This document shows positions 1 to 6,597 of a stretch of DNA of 18,777 nt, in pieces. Origin of the DNA: an uncultured Methanobrevibacter sp. (GTDB lineage Archaea; Methanobacteriota; Methanobacteria; Methanobacteriales; Methanobacteriaceae). Each line of letters begins with the position of its first letter. The first letter of the stretch is position 1. The stretch lies in contig CAJOMK010000064.1 in assembly GCA_905235495.1 (NCBI GenBank), positions 1 to 18,777 on the forward strand, in the 5' to 3' direction. Made by a program: the position numbers and the translations under genes. The notes beneath the pieces were generated by a model that was not told the origin of the DNA, ran no database searches, and was given only the letters and a program-made list of their open reading frames with translations.

Positions 1-15
1 TCTTTTATCAGGAGA

Positions 16-195
16 TTATAATCCTAATAATTGACCAATTAAAACAATTACAAAACCAATTGCTCCAATGATAGCAATACCTATTGCAGTAACTTTAGCA
101 AAATCGATATATTCTTCACGATCTGGTTTTCTAGCTACTTTTAATACTCTTTTACTTTGTTTTATGAAATCACTTGTAGTTTCTTTAATATTCAT
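16..195 (-). CDS. secE: Protein translocase subunit SecE (Sec61 gamma)
   Basis: A 59-residue protein with a basic, amphipathic N-terminal half (about residues 1-30, including FIKQSKRVLKVARKPDREEY) followed by one membrane-spanning segment (about residues 33-57, rich in I, G, V and L). That is the standard form of archaeal SecE/Sec61-gamma, the small clamp subunit of the SecY translocon. The start is ATG at 195, preceded by a GGGAT Shine-Dalgarno-like sequence. It lies downstream of ftsZ on the same strand; in Methanobacteriales ftsZ-secE-spt5-ribosomal protein genes is a usual order (family knowledge), so Spt5 probably begins just beyond the left edge. The gene is complete in the window. Confidence 0.9.
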   Translation of the reverse strand: MNIKETTSDFIKQSKRVLKVARKPDREEYIDFAKVTAIGIAIIGAIGFVIVLIGQLLGL

Positions 196-519
196 GAAAA
201 TCCCTACATATATAAAAGTTAAATTGATAAAAACTTTAATCTTAATTTATAATAATATTTTATGTTTTATTTAACTACATTAATAAAGTTTTGCATAAAT
301 CATAAAAATTTTTAAAAATTATAAATCAGACTTGTAAAAAAAAAACAGATTTTCGATGAAATGTAAAAATAAAAACTGTAAAAATAAAATTAAAAAAAAA
401 GAAACTAATTAGGAGTAAACACTCACAACTAGCGAAAATATTTGATCAAACTTTTATCACCAAAGTTTGGAAAAAGTTTTGGTCCAAGTTTTACGAGCCA
501 ACGGCGAGTAAAAGCTGGT
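196..519. other. ftsZ-secE spacer with structured repeat element
   Basis: This 324-base spacer has two parts. Bases 196-420 are AT-rich and hold a plausible secE promoter on the minus strand (TATA-like atttataa at 245-252). Bases 421-519 are clearly richer in G+C (37 of 100 bases in 421-520, against 18 of 100 in 321-420). They contain three degenerate 12-base units (457-468, 469-480, 481-492), read on the minus strand as AAAACTT followed by NNNCC or similar, and an 8-bp inverted repeat CAAACTTT/AAAGTTTG at 447-454 and 462-469 with a 7-base loop. I see no gene with a ribosome binding site here. Confidence 0.6.
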
Positions 520-1686
520 TTAAAAGATACCATCTAAAAATTCATCTAAAGGATCTGCAAGAGCTTCTTCAGTTTCTCCTAAAACAGTTCCTTGGAAATC
601 TTCATCTAAATCGATTTCTTCGAACTCATCATTTTGAGGTTCGATGGTATATTGAGATTTTACACCAGAAACAACAATGGTTGTTCTAACCATGTTTTGT
701 AAGTCTTCATCAATTTGAGCTCCCCAAATGATGTTTGCTTCTGGATCTAATCTGTCACCGACAATTTGTACAATCTTTTCAGCTTCGTTCAAGGTTAAGT
801 CGGAACTACCTGAAATGTTAATTAAAGCACCTTTAGCATTGGAAATGTCAATGTCTAATAATGGGCTGCTTAATGCTTCATGTACAGATTCAATTGCTCT
901 GTCACCAGATTCGGATTCTCCCATACCAATCATTGCCATACCGGAACCTTTCATGATGGAACTGATATCAGCAAAGTCCAAACTGATGAGTCCAGGTTTG
1001 GTAATGAGTTCAGTGATTCCTTTGACAGCTCTTCCCAAGATTTCATCTGAAGCCATGAAAGCTTTGTTTAAAGGAAGGTTAGGAGCAACTTCTAACAATT
1101 TATCATTTGGAATAACAATTACAGTATCTGCATTTTCTTGAAGTTTTTCTAAACCGATTTCAGCATTTTCTCTTCTTTTAACACCTTCAGCAGAGAATGG
1201 CATTGTTGCTACAGCAACAGTTAAAGCACCAACTTTTTTAGCTACTTTGGAAATTACCGGTGCAGAACCGGTACCGGTTCCTCCACCAAGACCACAAGTA
1301 ACAAATACCATGTCAGCGCCTTCTAATTCGACTCTAATGTCTTCTTCACTTTCTTCAGCAGATTCTTCACCGACAGTAGGTTCTCCACCAGCACCGAGAC
1401 CACCACAGGTTTGTCTACCTAAAAGTAATTTTTTATCAGCAGTACTGTAGAATAAATCTTGAGCATCAGTATTTACAGTAATAGTTTTTGCACCTTCAAT
1501 ACCGATTTCATTTAATCTTGAAATGGTATTGTTTCCTGCACCACCAGTACCAACTACAATAATGTTAGCACGGCTACCTTCAATGATTTTTAATAATTCT
1601 TCATCTAAAGCATCATTTGATTTTTTAGGAGCAGAATTTTCAATGGTTTCTTCTGATCCTTTAATTGCATCATCTATAAATTTCAC
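520..1686 (-). CDS. ftsZ: Cell division protein FtsZ
   Basis: Tubulin-like GTPase that polymerises into the division ring. The product reads as a full archaeal FtsZ of 388 residues from the GTG at 1686. Visible motifs are GTGGAGNN near residue 46, the tubulin signature GGGTGTG at about residues 134-140, and an acidic C-terminal tail ending LDEFLDGIF. I prefer the GTG start because homologues begin MKFIDDAI-like and a TGGGG sequence lies just upstream; an in-frame TTG at 1701 would add five residues (WGLL region) and is less likely. The gene lies upstream of secE on the same strand. Archaea often carry two FtsZ paralogues; which one this is cannot be decided from the window alone. Confidence 0.95.
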   Translation of the reverse strand: MKFIDDAIKGSEETIENSAPKKSNDALDEELLKIIEGSRANIIVVGTGGAGNNTISRLNEIGIEGAKTITVNTDAQDLFYSTADKKLLLGRQTCGGLGAGGEPTVGEESAEESEEDIRVELEGADMVFVTCGLGGGTGTGSAPVISKVAKKVGALTVAVATMPFSAEGVKRRENAEIGLEKLQENADTVIVIPNDKLLEVAPNLPLNKAFMASDEILGRAVKGITELITKPGLISLDFADISSIMKGSGMAMIGMGESESGDRAIESVHEALSSPLLDIDISNAKGALINISGSSDLTLNEAEKIVQIVGDRLDPEANIIWGAQIDEDLQNMVRTTIVVSGVKSQYTIEPQNDEFEEIDLDEDFQGTVLGETEEALADPLDEFLDGIF

Positions 1687-1886
1687 GAGTAAACCCCACA
1701 AATTATTGATTAATTAAAAATTATTTATCATAAGTATAAATATTATTTATTAATTATGTTTAAAGTAATATTTAAATGTAAATGAAATATTACAAAAAAA
1801 TTATGAAATTCTTAAATTTGTACTTATAAATTAGTATTTTTATTATTTATTTCAAAGTATATAACTATTTTCAAAAAAAGTTTATA

Positions 1887-1926
1887 AAAAATAAAAAAAA
1901 GAAAGAAAGTTTCAATAAATTGAAAC
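1887..1926 (-). terminator. Hairpin plus T-tract terminator
   Basis: A perfect 8-bp hairpin GTTTCAAT-AA-ATTGAAAC at 1909-1926 is followed on the minus strand by a T-rich run (TTTCTTTCTTTTTTTTATTTTTT). It lies 37 bases past the stop of the pyruvate-kinase-like gene and upstream of the ftsZ promoter, so it should separate the two units. Confidence 0.7.
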
Positions 1927-1962
1927 TAAAATCAGATTATCTAGCATTGCTATGAAATAAAA

Positions 1963-2529
1963 TTATCTTGGCATAGCTATGATTTCATGGAATTTCATGT
2001 CAAACACATTAGTCATGTTAGCTGCAGTCATTACAACTGCTGTGTCAACTCCATTACCTGTTCCACCAATAGCTATGATCTCTTCACCAACTGGAATCAA
2101 TCCTGCATCTGCAAGCATGATAGAGATTTCTGCACATACCTTAATTCCTTGACAGAATGTTCTGTATGTTGCTGCAATGATTTCAACAGGAGTTGCTCCA
2201 CCGAATTTTTTGGATATGCTCTTGCCGACACCACTTAAAGCATGGGACCCCATAAAGGTTACAATCCCTTCAGCTTCAAGTTTTGCTTTTGTCTCATCAT
2301 CAATTTCTACTTGATTTGCTCCCTTAAATCCTACATGGTGGGAACAGTTTACGATTGTTACATCCAATCCTTTTAACACTTCATTAAGTTTTAAAGCACT
2401 TGCACCTGTTGCAGATGCAATAGCTACATATTTAATGTCTGAACCTTCCAATCTTTCTTTTACAAGCCCAATAAGTGCATCGGTATTTTCAATACCGGGT
2501 TCTTCAAAATAGGTAATTGTTTTTTCCAT
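1963..2529 (-). CDS. Pyruvate kinase C-terminal-domain-like protein
   Basis: A 188-residue soluble protein made of a single pyruvate-kinase alpha/beta (C-terminal) type fold without the catalytic barrel. It matches the archaeal family of stand-alone PK C-terminal domain proteins (COG1751-type; family recognition from memory). Visible pieces are the VAIASATGASALKL strand-loop-helix near residue 35, a paired histidine SHH at 63-65, SHALSGVGKS near 95 and a glycine-rich IGGTGNGVDTAV near 154 that resembles a phosphate- or effector-binding loop. No enzymatic role is established to my knowledge; a metabolite sensor is possible but inferential. ATG at 2529 has a good AAGGAG ribosome binding site. 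It is divergent from the CofE-like gene and shares an AT-rich promoter region with it. Confidence 0.8.
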   Translation of the reverse strand: MEKTITYFEEPGIENTDALIGLVKERLEGSDIKYVAIASATGASALKLNEVLKGLDVTIVNCSHHVGFKGANQVEIDDETKAKLEAEGIVTFMGSHALSGVGKSISKKFGGATPVEIIAATYRTFCQGIKVCAEISIMLADAGLIPVGEEIIAIGGTGNGVDTAVVMTAANMTNVFDMKFHEIIAMPR

Positions 2530-2571
2530 AATAAAATCTCCTTAAAATAAATTAAAAATTATTAAGTTTAA

Positions 2572-2628
2572 CAAATTAGATAAATTTATACAAATTAAAT
2601 AAATTTTTAAAAATTAAATAAATTTATA
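2572..2628. repeat. Three 19-bp AT-rich tandem repeats
   Basis: Three consecutive 19-base units at 2572-2590, 2591-2609 and 2610-2628 share the core AAATTA(A/G)ATAAATTT(A/T)TA. They fill the divergent promoter region between the PK-like and CofE-like genes. Each unit contains a TATA-like ATAAATTTATA stretch, so the array may multiply promoter elements, or may simply be slippage in AT-rich DNA. Confidence 0.7.
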
Positions 2629-2696
2629 CAATAATAATTATATATTCTCTAATATAAAATTATACTATTAATGGATTGAATTACTATTGAGATACT

Positions 2697-3593
2697 ATGA
2701 CAACTAATCCAACCTATAAAGAAGCGGAAACCGAGGAAGGTCAAAAATACAAATATGTCGAAATCAAGGGATATAAAGTCATCCCAATTGAAACACATTA
2801 CATCAAACCTAATGAAAGCATAGATTCCATGATTGAAGACATTTCCAAACTTGCAAAAGAAGGAGATTATCTGGTAATTGCAGAGACCCCGATTTCCGTA
2901 TCTCAGGGAAGATTAGTAGATGAAGCAGACTATACCCCATCATTCAAGGCTACATTTTTAGTAACTTACTGGAGCAAATACTTCTGGGGATACGTCTTAG
3001 GGCCTCTTCTTGGAATAAAGGAAAGAACCATCAAGAATTTAAGAAAATTACCTAAAGAATCCAAAAGGCATAAGGAACTTGTTTTGGATTTATATGGTTG
3101 GAAACATGCATTGAAACCTGCATCAGAAGCAGGAATTGATTTAAGCAATGCACCTGGAACCTGCGTTTCATTGCTTCCAGAAAATCCGGAAAAGGTGGCT
3201 CAAGACATTACAGAAGACATCAAAAATAAAACTGGAAACACTGTAACTACCTTGATAATCGATACAGATGCAACATATAAAAGAGGAGACAAATATTTCA
3301 CAGGACTTCCAATAGCTATTCCTGGAATTGAAGCAGACAAAGGTGTTTTCGGATACACATTAGGCCAATTGTCCGAGAATTTAGGATCAACACCTCTTGG
3401 CTGTTCAAGGGAAATTGATGTTGCTGAAGCCATTGAAATAGCAAACATTGCAGAAGATTATCAAAAATCATTATCCACTGCTATGGAAACCATTTATAGT
3501 GTAAAAGAAGTTTTAGGTTCTGATACTGATGGAGTTACTGTAGAATCTTTAGATTCAATCATACATACACCAGCAGTTTTAATTAGAAAATAA
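2697..3593 (+). CDS. F420-0:gamma-glutamyl ligase family protein (CofE-like)
   Basis: A 298-residue protein of the CofE / F420 ligase family, which in its classic form adds glutamate to coenzyme F420-0 using GTP. The family stretch GDYLVIAETPISVSQGRLV (about residues 57-75) parallels the 'DILVIAxxIVSKxEGRxV' block of CofE, and a second conserved part, TTLIIDTDATYKRGDKYFTG, parallels the CofE metal-binding 'ISDTxGRPxRxG' region. It is some 50 residues longer than typical CofE, with about 20 extra residues at the N-terminus and a distinct middle (residues 85-130: YWSKYFWGYVLGPLLGIK), so it is better called a CofE paralogue than CofE itself. The ATG at 2697 has only a weak GAGAT upstream. Function beyond the family is unproven. 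Confidence 0.75.
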   Translation: MTTNPTYKEAETEEGQKYKYVEIKGYKVIPIETHYIKPNESIDSMIEDISKLAKEGDYLVIAETPISVSQGRLVDEADYTPSFKATFLVTYWSKYFWGYVLGPLLGIKERTIKNLRKLPKESKRHKELVLDLYGWKHALKPASEAGIDLSNAPGTCVSLLPENPEKVAQDITEDIKNKTGNTVTTLIIDTDATYKRGDKYFTGLPIAIPGIEADKGVFGYTLGQLSENLGSTPLGCSREIDVAEAIEIANIAEDYQKSLSTAMETIYSVKEVLGSDTDGVTVESLDSIIHTPAVLIRK

Positions 3594-3677
3594 AATAATT
3601 TTATACCTTTTTAATAAAAATAGAATAAGAATAGAAAAAAATATAATAAAAATAAAAAAAATAAAAAAAGAAAGAAA

Positions 3678-4802
3678 TTATTCAGAAATTATTTCTTCAA
3701 GAGCTTTTATTTCCGCTTTTTTCCTATCTATTTTTTCTTGATTGTCTTCGAATTCTAAATCAAGGTCACATTCTGGACATAGGAATTCAACAGTTGAAGC
3801 ATCTTCAAAGTCAAGACGGTAATGTCCATTTGGACATACGAAGAACATGTTGTTTTCTTCATACTCCACTTCAGAATTCAATCTTTTAAGTTCAGAACTT
3901 GCTAAATTAAATTCTAATTTCTTATATTCGCCTTCATTGAATCTCCAATCGTAAGTGTACCATTGGGTTTCCTTATCCTTATCCCTCTTATAGCTTGCTA
4001 AACGCATGTCATATAATTTGTAAAGGATTTTTCTTACGATATTTAGTTTGCAGCTGATTTTTTCAGCGACTTCTTCATCTGTTGCGTATCCTTCTTTAAG
4101 ACATGCAATGATTTCATCAAATGTAAGATACCAGAATTTCATGTTGACTGCTCTTTTCTTAGCAGTCTTTTCTTTTTTAGATTTTGTCTTTTTAGCTTTA
4201 GCCTTTTTATCTTTATCTTCATCAACTTCTTCTTTGATTACTTCATCATCAGACTCTTTAGCTAAATTAATAACATTCTTATCGTTATCATCGGATTTGA
4301 CTTCTTTAATCTCTTCAAGTTCCTTAGCTATTTTCTCTTGTTCTTCAGAAACAGATTCATCTTCCTTATCCTCTTTATCCTTTTTTTCTCCTTTAATCAA
4401 AGCGTTGAAATTATCATTTAATGTTGTTAAGGTTTGTTGAGAATAAGTCTTTTTGTTTTCCAATAAAAGAGATTCATTTTCTTCAATATATTGGTCTACA
4501 ATTTCAACATCTAATTTAAGTTTTTTTGCAATCTCTTCATGGGAAAGTTTGCCTGATCTGAAATGTTTAATTAATTTAATGCAGACTTCATTGACTTTTA
4601 TATTATAAACAAAGTTGTTAGTTTCAAGCAATTTAAGAATATTAGTAACTGTTTTAATATCAATTTTAGTTTTTCTAGCGATTGCCTTATCATCGCATAA
4701 TCTACTCTTAGGCCATTCTTTAAGAACACTGATTACATCTGTGGCTTCTTCGAATTCAAATATTTGCGGATATAAATTTTGAATAATAGGATCTCTTAAC
4801 AT
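3678..4802 (-). CDS. tfe: Transcription factor E alpha (TFE) with long N-terminal extension
   Basis: TFE helps TBP, TFB and RNA polymerase open archaeal promoters. The C-terminal third is a clear TFE: a winged helix (about 222-298, with ATDEEVAEKISCKLNIVRKI and LYDMRLASYKRD) and a zinc ribbon (about 318-352). The ribbon shows C323, H327, C342 and C345, where most TFEs have four cysteines. At 374 residues it is about twice the usual 165-190. The additional N-terminus holds a second TFE-like winged helix starting MLRDPIIQNLYPQIFEF (1-70), a further HTH (84-110, LSHEEIAKKLKLDVEIVDQYI) and a charged Glu/Lys/Asp linker (about 137-217). ATG 4802 has AAGGAAG upstream and a TATA box at 4864-4871, so the long form is probably real. 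Confidence 0.88.
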   Translation of the reverse strand: MLRDPIIQNLYPQIFEFEEATDVISVLKEWPKSRLCDDKAIARKTKIDIKTVTNILKLLETNNFVYNIKVNEVCIKLIKHFRSGKLSHEEIAKKLKLDVEIVDQYIEENESLLLENKKTYSQQTLTTLNDNFNALIKGEKKDKEDKEDESVSEEQEKIAKELEEIKEVKSDDNDKNVINLAKESDDEVIKEEVDEDKDKKAKAKKTKSKKEKTAKKRAVNMKFWYLTFDEIIACLKEGYATDEEVAEKISCKLNIVRKILYKLYDMRLASYKRDKDKETQWYTYDWRFNEGEYKKLEFNLASSELKRLNSEVEYEENNMFFVCPNGHYRLDFEDASTVEFLCPECDLDLEFEDNQEKIDRKKAEIKALEEIISE

Positions 4803-5167
4803 GAATAGTCTTCCTTATATATTCCTTGTTGTTTACTATAGTTTAATTTAATAATTACAATTATTTATAAAAGTAAATAATTTATTAAATTACATTATAT
4901 TAATATTTTAAATTATATTATATTAATATTTATTTACACCATATATTATAAATTTAATGTTTTTAAAAAAATTCAATAAAAACTAAAAAATTTTTTAATG
5001 AAAAAATAAAAATTTTAAGGAATTTTGAAAAAAATTAAACAAAATCAAAATTAATGTAAAATATATTTAAATAGAAAGAATAGACTGAATAAAAAGAATA
5101 GAAAGAATAGAAATATAAAAAATAAAAAGGCATATGAAAAATGAGAAATAGTATTTTTAAACCTTTT
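4803..5167. other. AT-rich spacer between tfe and the HTH-ACT gene
   Basis: This 365-base stretch holds no gene that I can support. On the minus strand it carries the tfe promoter (TATA box TTTATAAA at 4864-4871, start expected about 25 bases downstream, near 4842) and, at its right end, the T-rich tail that should terminate the HTH-ACT transcript (for example the run of t at 5164-5169 and T-tracts over 5090-5130 on the minus strand). A 14-base direct repeat TTATATTAATATTT occurs at 4895-4908 and 4918-4931, 23 bases apart. Confidence 0.5.
4864..4871 (-). promoter_or_regulatory. Putative TATA box of tfe
   Basis: On the minus strand the sequence reads ACTTTTATAAATA, a good archaeal TATA element, 62 bases upstream of the tfe ATG. 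It predicts a leader of roughly 40 bases carrying the AAGGAAG ribosome binding site. Confidence 0.5.
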
Positions 5168-5671
5168 TTATAAAATGGAAACTTTTAAAACCCCATCAAC
5201 TTGAATGAATTCGTTTAAAAGTTCTCCGGGAATGGAATCCTCTGTAATGATTGTCAATACAGGATTTGTATTCAATGTGGTATCTCCTGCATAAGCTTGG
5301 CGAATGTTTATGTTGTGTTTACTCATTATCCATGCAACTTTAGCTAAAACACCTTCGCTTCTTTCGCCAACTACTATTTCTATAACACCTAAATTCAAGT
5401 TTTTGGCAATGTTTTTCAATAAGGTTCCTGCTGGAATGATATTTGAAAATATCTCATACAATTCCTCATCAGCAATAATTACATCTACAGTGGATTTGAT
5501 TACCCTACGATCAACATTTGCTACAACTGCCAATGCAGAATCATTTATCTTTAAATCTCCACAATATATTTTGCCATCACCACTTATTCTTAAGCCAAGC
5601 TCAAACATCTTTGAAGCTACAGCCATTCTTGCAGGATATTTTCTAAATTTCAAGTTTAAACTTTCCCACAC
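5168..5671 (-). CDS. HTH-ACT domain regulator (predicted regulator of amino acid metabolism)
   Basis: A 167-residue protein with an N-terminal helix-turn-helix-like region (about 10-70: YPARMAVASKMFELGLRIS and NVDRRVIKSTVDVIIADEEL) and a C-terminal ACT domain (about 94-167: LGVIEIVVGERSEGVLAKVAWIMSKHNINI). This is the layout of the archaeal ACT-domain regulator family often found beside homoserine dehydrogenase genes (family knowledge); no such partner is present here. ACT domains bind amino acids, so the likely role is a ligand-responsive DNA-binding regulator, but the ligand cannot be told. Translation most likely begins at the GTG at 5671, with GGTGAT close upstream (short spacing). A dyad around its own TATA box suggests autoregulation (inference). 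Confidence 0.8.
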   Translation of the reverse strand: MWESLNLKFRKYPARMAVASKMFELGLRISGDGKIYCGDLKINDSALAVVANVDRRVIKSTVDVIIADEELYEIFSNIIPAGTLLKNIAKNLNLGVIEIVVGERSEGVLAKVAWIMSKHNINIRQAYAGDTTLNTNPVLTIITEDSIPGELLNEFIQVDGVLKVSIL

Positions 5672-5707
5672 AGTATCACCACATATTAGTATTATCTAAG
5701 AATATAT

Positions 5708-5733
5708 TGTACTTTTAAGTATATAAATGTACA
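5708..5733 (-). promoter_or_regulatory. Promoter and candidate operator of the HTH-ACT gene
   Basis: The TATA box TTTATATA lies on the minus strand at 5720-5727, inside a dyad TGTAC...GTACA (5708-5712 and 5729-5733) that also holds a TACTT-TT-AAGTA inner dyad (5710-5721). A bound protein here would block TBP. The leader from a start near 5697 to the GTG would be about 25 bases. Confidence 0.45.
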
Positions 5734-5838
5734 CTAATACATAAAAATGCACATTATAAAATGATAAATTTAAATTAGGATAAGATGGAGAATCGGAGAA
5801 AATATGAAAAAATTAAAAAAATAGTAAAATTAGAAAAG

Positions 5839-5913
<75 letters not shown>

Positions 5914-5951
5914 ATAACAAATACAAGTATTATTAACTATATGTTAACTAA

Positions 5952-5959
5952 TATATAAA
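5952..5959 (-). promoter_or_regulatory. TATA box of tRNA-Ile
   Basis: The minus strand reads CAAAAGGTTTATATATTAG: a purine-rich BRE followed by a strong TATA box. It is 39 bases from the mature tRNA 5' end, predicting a short 5' leader to be removed by RNase P. Confidence 0.6.
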
Positions 5960-6075
5960 CCTTTTGATGAGAAATATCTCAAAATAAAAAGAATTAAAAT
6001 TAAGATATCTGTTTTTAAATTTGAAATATAAACTAAAAATTTAAAAAATAGAATAATTAAGTTTAAAAAAGTTAA

Positions 6076-6363
6076 TTAATCTCTGTTAAGCATTTCATTA
6101 AGAGAGTCAGACATTACGTGACCTTCAATAATGATCTTAACTTTGTCGATTCCTTCCACTTTTAAAGCTTCAACTTTAGTTTGTGCAGCAATACGGGTTA
6201 CACTCATACAACCAGGGTTAGTAGGTTTAATTACTAATTCAGCAGTTGATCCTTCAATCGCAATAGATTGAACGATACCCATATCTACAATACTTACACC
6301 CATGTGAGGGTCGTTTACAACAGAAACTGCATCTTTAACAGCAAGTGCTAATTCTTCAGACAT
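6076..6363 (-). CDS. MIP18 family (DUF59) iron-sulfur cluster assembly protein
   Basis: A 95-residue single-domain protein of the MIP18/DUF59 family, whose members (SufT, PaaD, Cia2) help insert Fe-S clusters into apoproteins. The family blocks are present: the N-terminal VVNDPHMGVSIVDMGIV (about 15-31) in place of the usual DPExGxxIxDLGLV, and NPGCMSVTR (49-57) with the conserved cysteine C52. The ATG at 6363 has a GAGGCGAT ribosome binding site. The gene has its own promoter region upstream (6364-6597) and is followed by tRNA-Ile. In a methanogen full of Fe-S enzymes, a carrier or targeting role is plausible, but the clients are unknown. Confidence 0.85.
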   Translation of the reverse strand: MSEELALAVKDAVSVVNDPHMGVSIVDMGIVQSIAIEGSTAELVIKPTNPGCMSVTRIAAQTKVEALKVEGIDKVKIIIEGHVMSDSLNEMLNRD

Positions 6364-6439
6364 ATTATCGCCTCATATATTTTTTTAATAAAAATTAAAT
6401 TAGTATAAGAACAAAATTTAAAAATTTTATTTCCTAACA

Positions 6440-6461
6440 AATAGTTAATAATATAACTATT
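6440..6461. promoter_or_regulatory. Inverted repeat at the MIP18 promoter
   Basis: An exact 8-bp inverted repeat AATAGTTA-ATAATA-TAACTATT lies just downstream of a TATA-like TATAAATA (minus strand, plus-strand 6472-6479). It therefore covers the expected transcription start, about 80-95 bases before the ATG. It could be an operator; no regulator is identified. Confidence 0.4.
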
Positions 6462-6512
6462 GTTTTAATTATATTTATACTTATACTTAAATAATAGATA
6501 TCTAATAATCAA

Positions 6513-6549
6513 AATTTAAAAAAATAAAAAAATAATTCAAATATTGAAT
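6513..6549 (-). terminator. Terminator of the ArcS-like gene
   Basis: A short perfect hairpin ATTCAA-ATA-TTGAAT (6535-6549) is followed on the minus strand by TATTTTTTTATTTTTTT. It lies about 50 bases past the ArcS-like stop codon. Confidence 0.55.
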
Positions 6550-6597
6550 AAAACTAAGAATAAAATAATAAAAATATAGAAAAATTAAGAATAATAA

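Noticed and set aside
68..274. Plus-strand open frame of 68 codons
   Set aside because: It lies opposite secE and its promoter, with no ribosome binding site and a composition typical of antisense reading.
400..519. A small peptide gene after ftsZ
   Set aside because: Short minus-strand frames exist (for example one ending IKYFR) but lack a start codon with a ribosome binding site; the repeats explain the reading.
728..1717. Several plus-strand open frames opposite ftsZ
   Set aside because: They mirror the coding pattern of ftsZ, which has unmistakable motifs; none has a ribosome binding site or recognisable domain.
4048..4440. Plus-strand serine-rich frame of 130 codons
   Set aside because: It is the antisense of the Lys/Glu-rich linker of TFE; the low-complexity content explains it.
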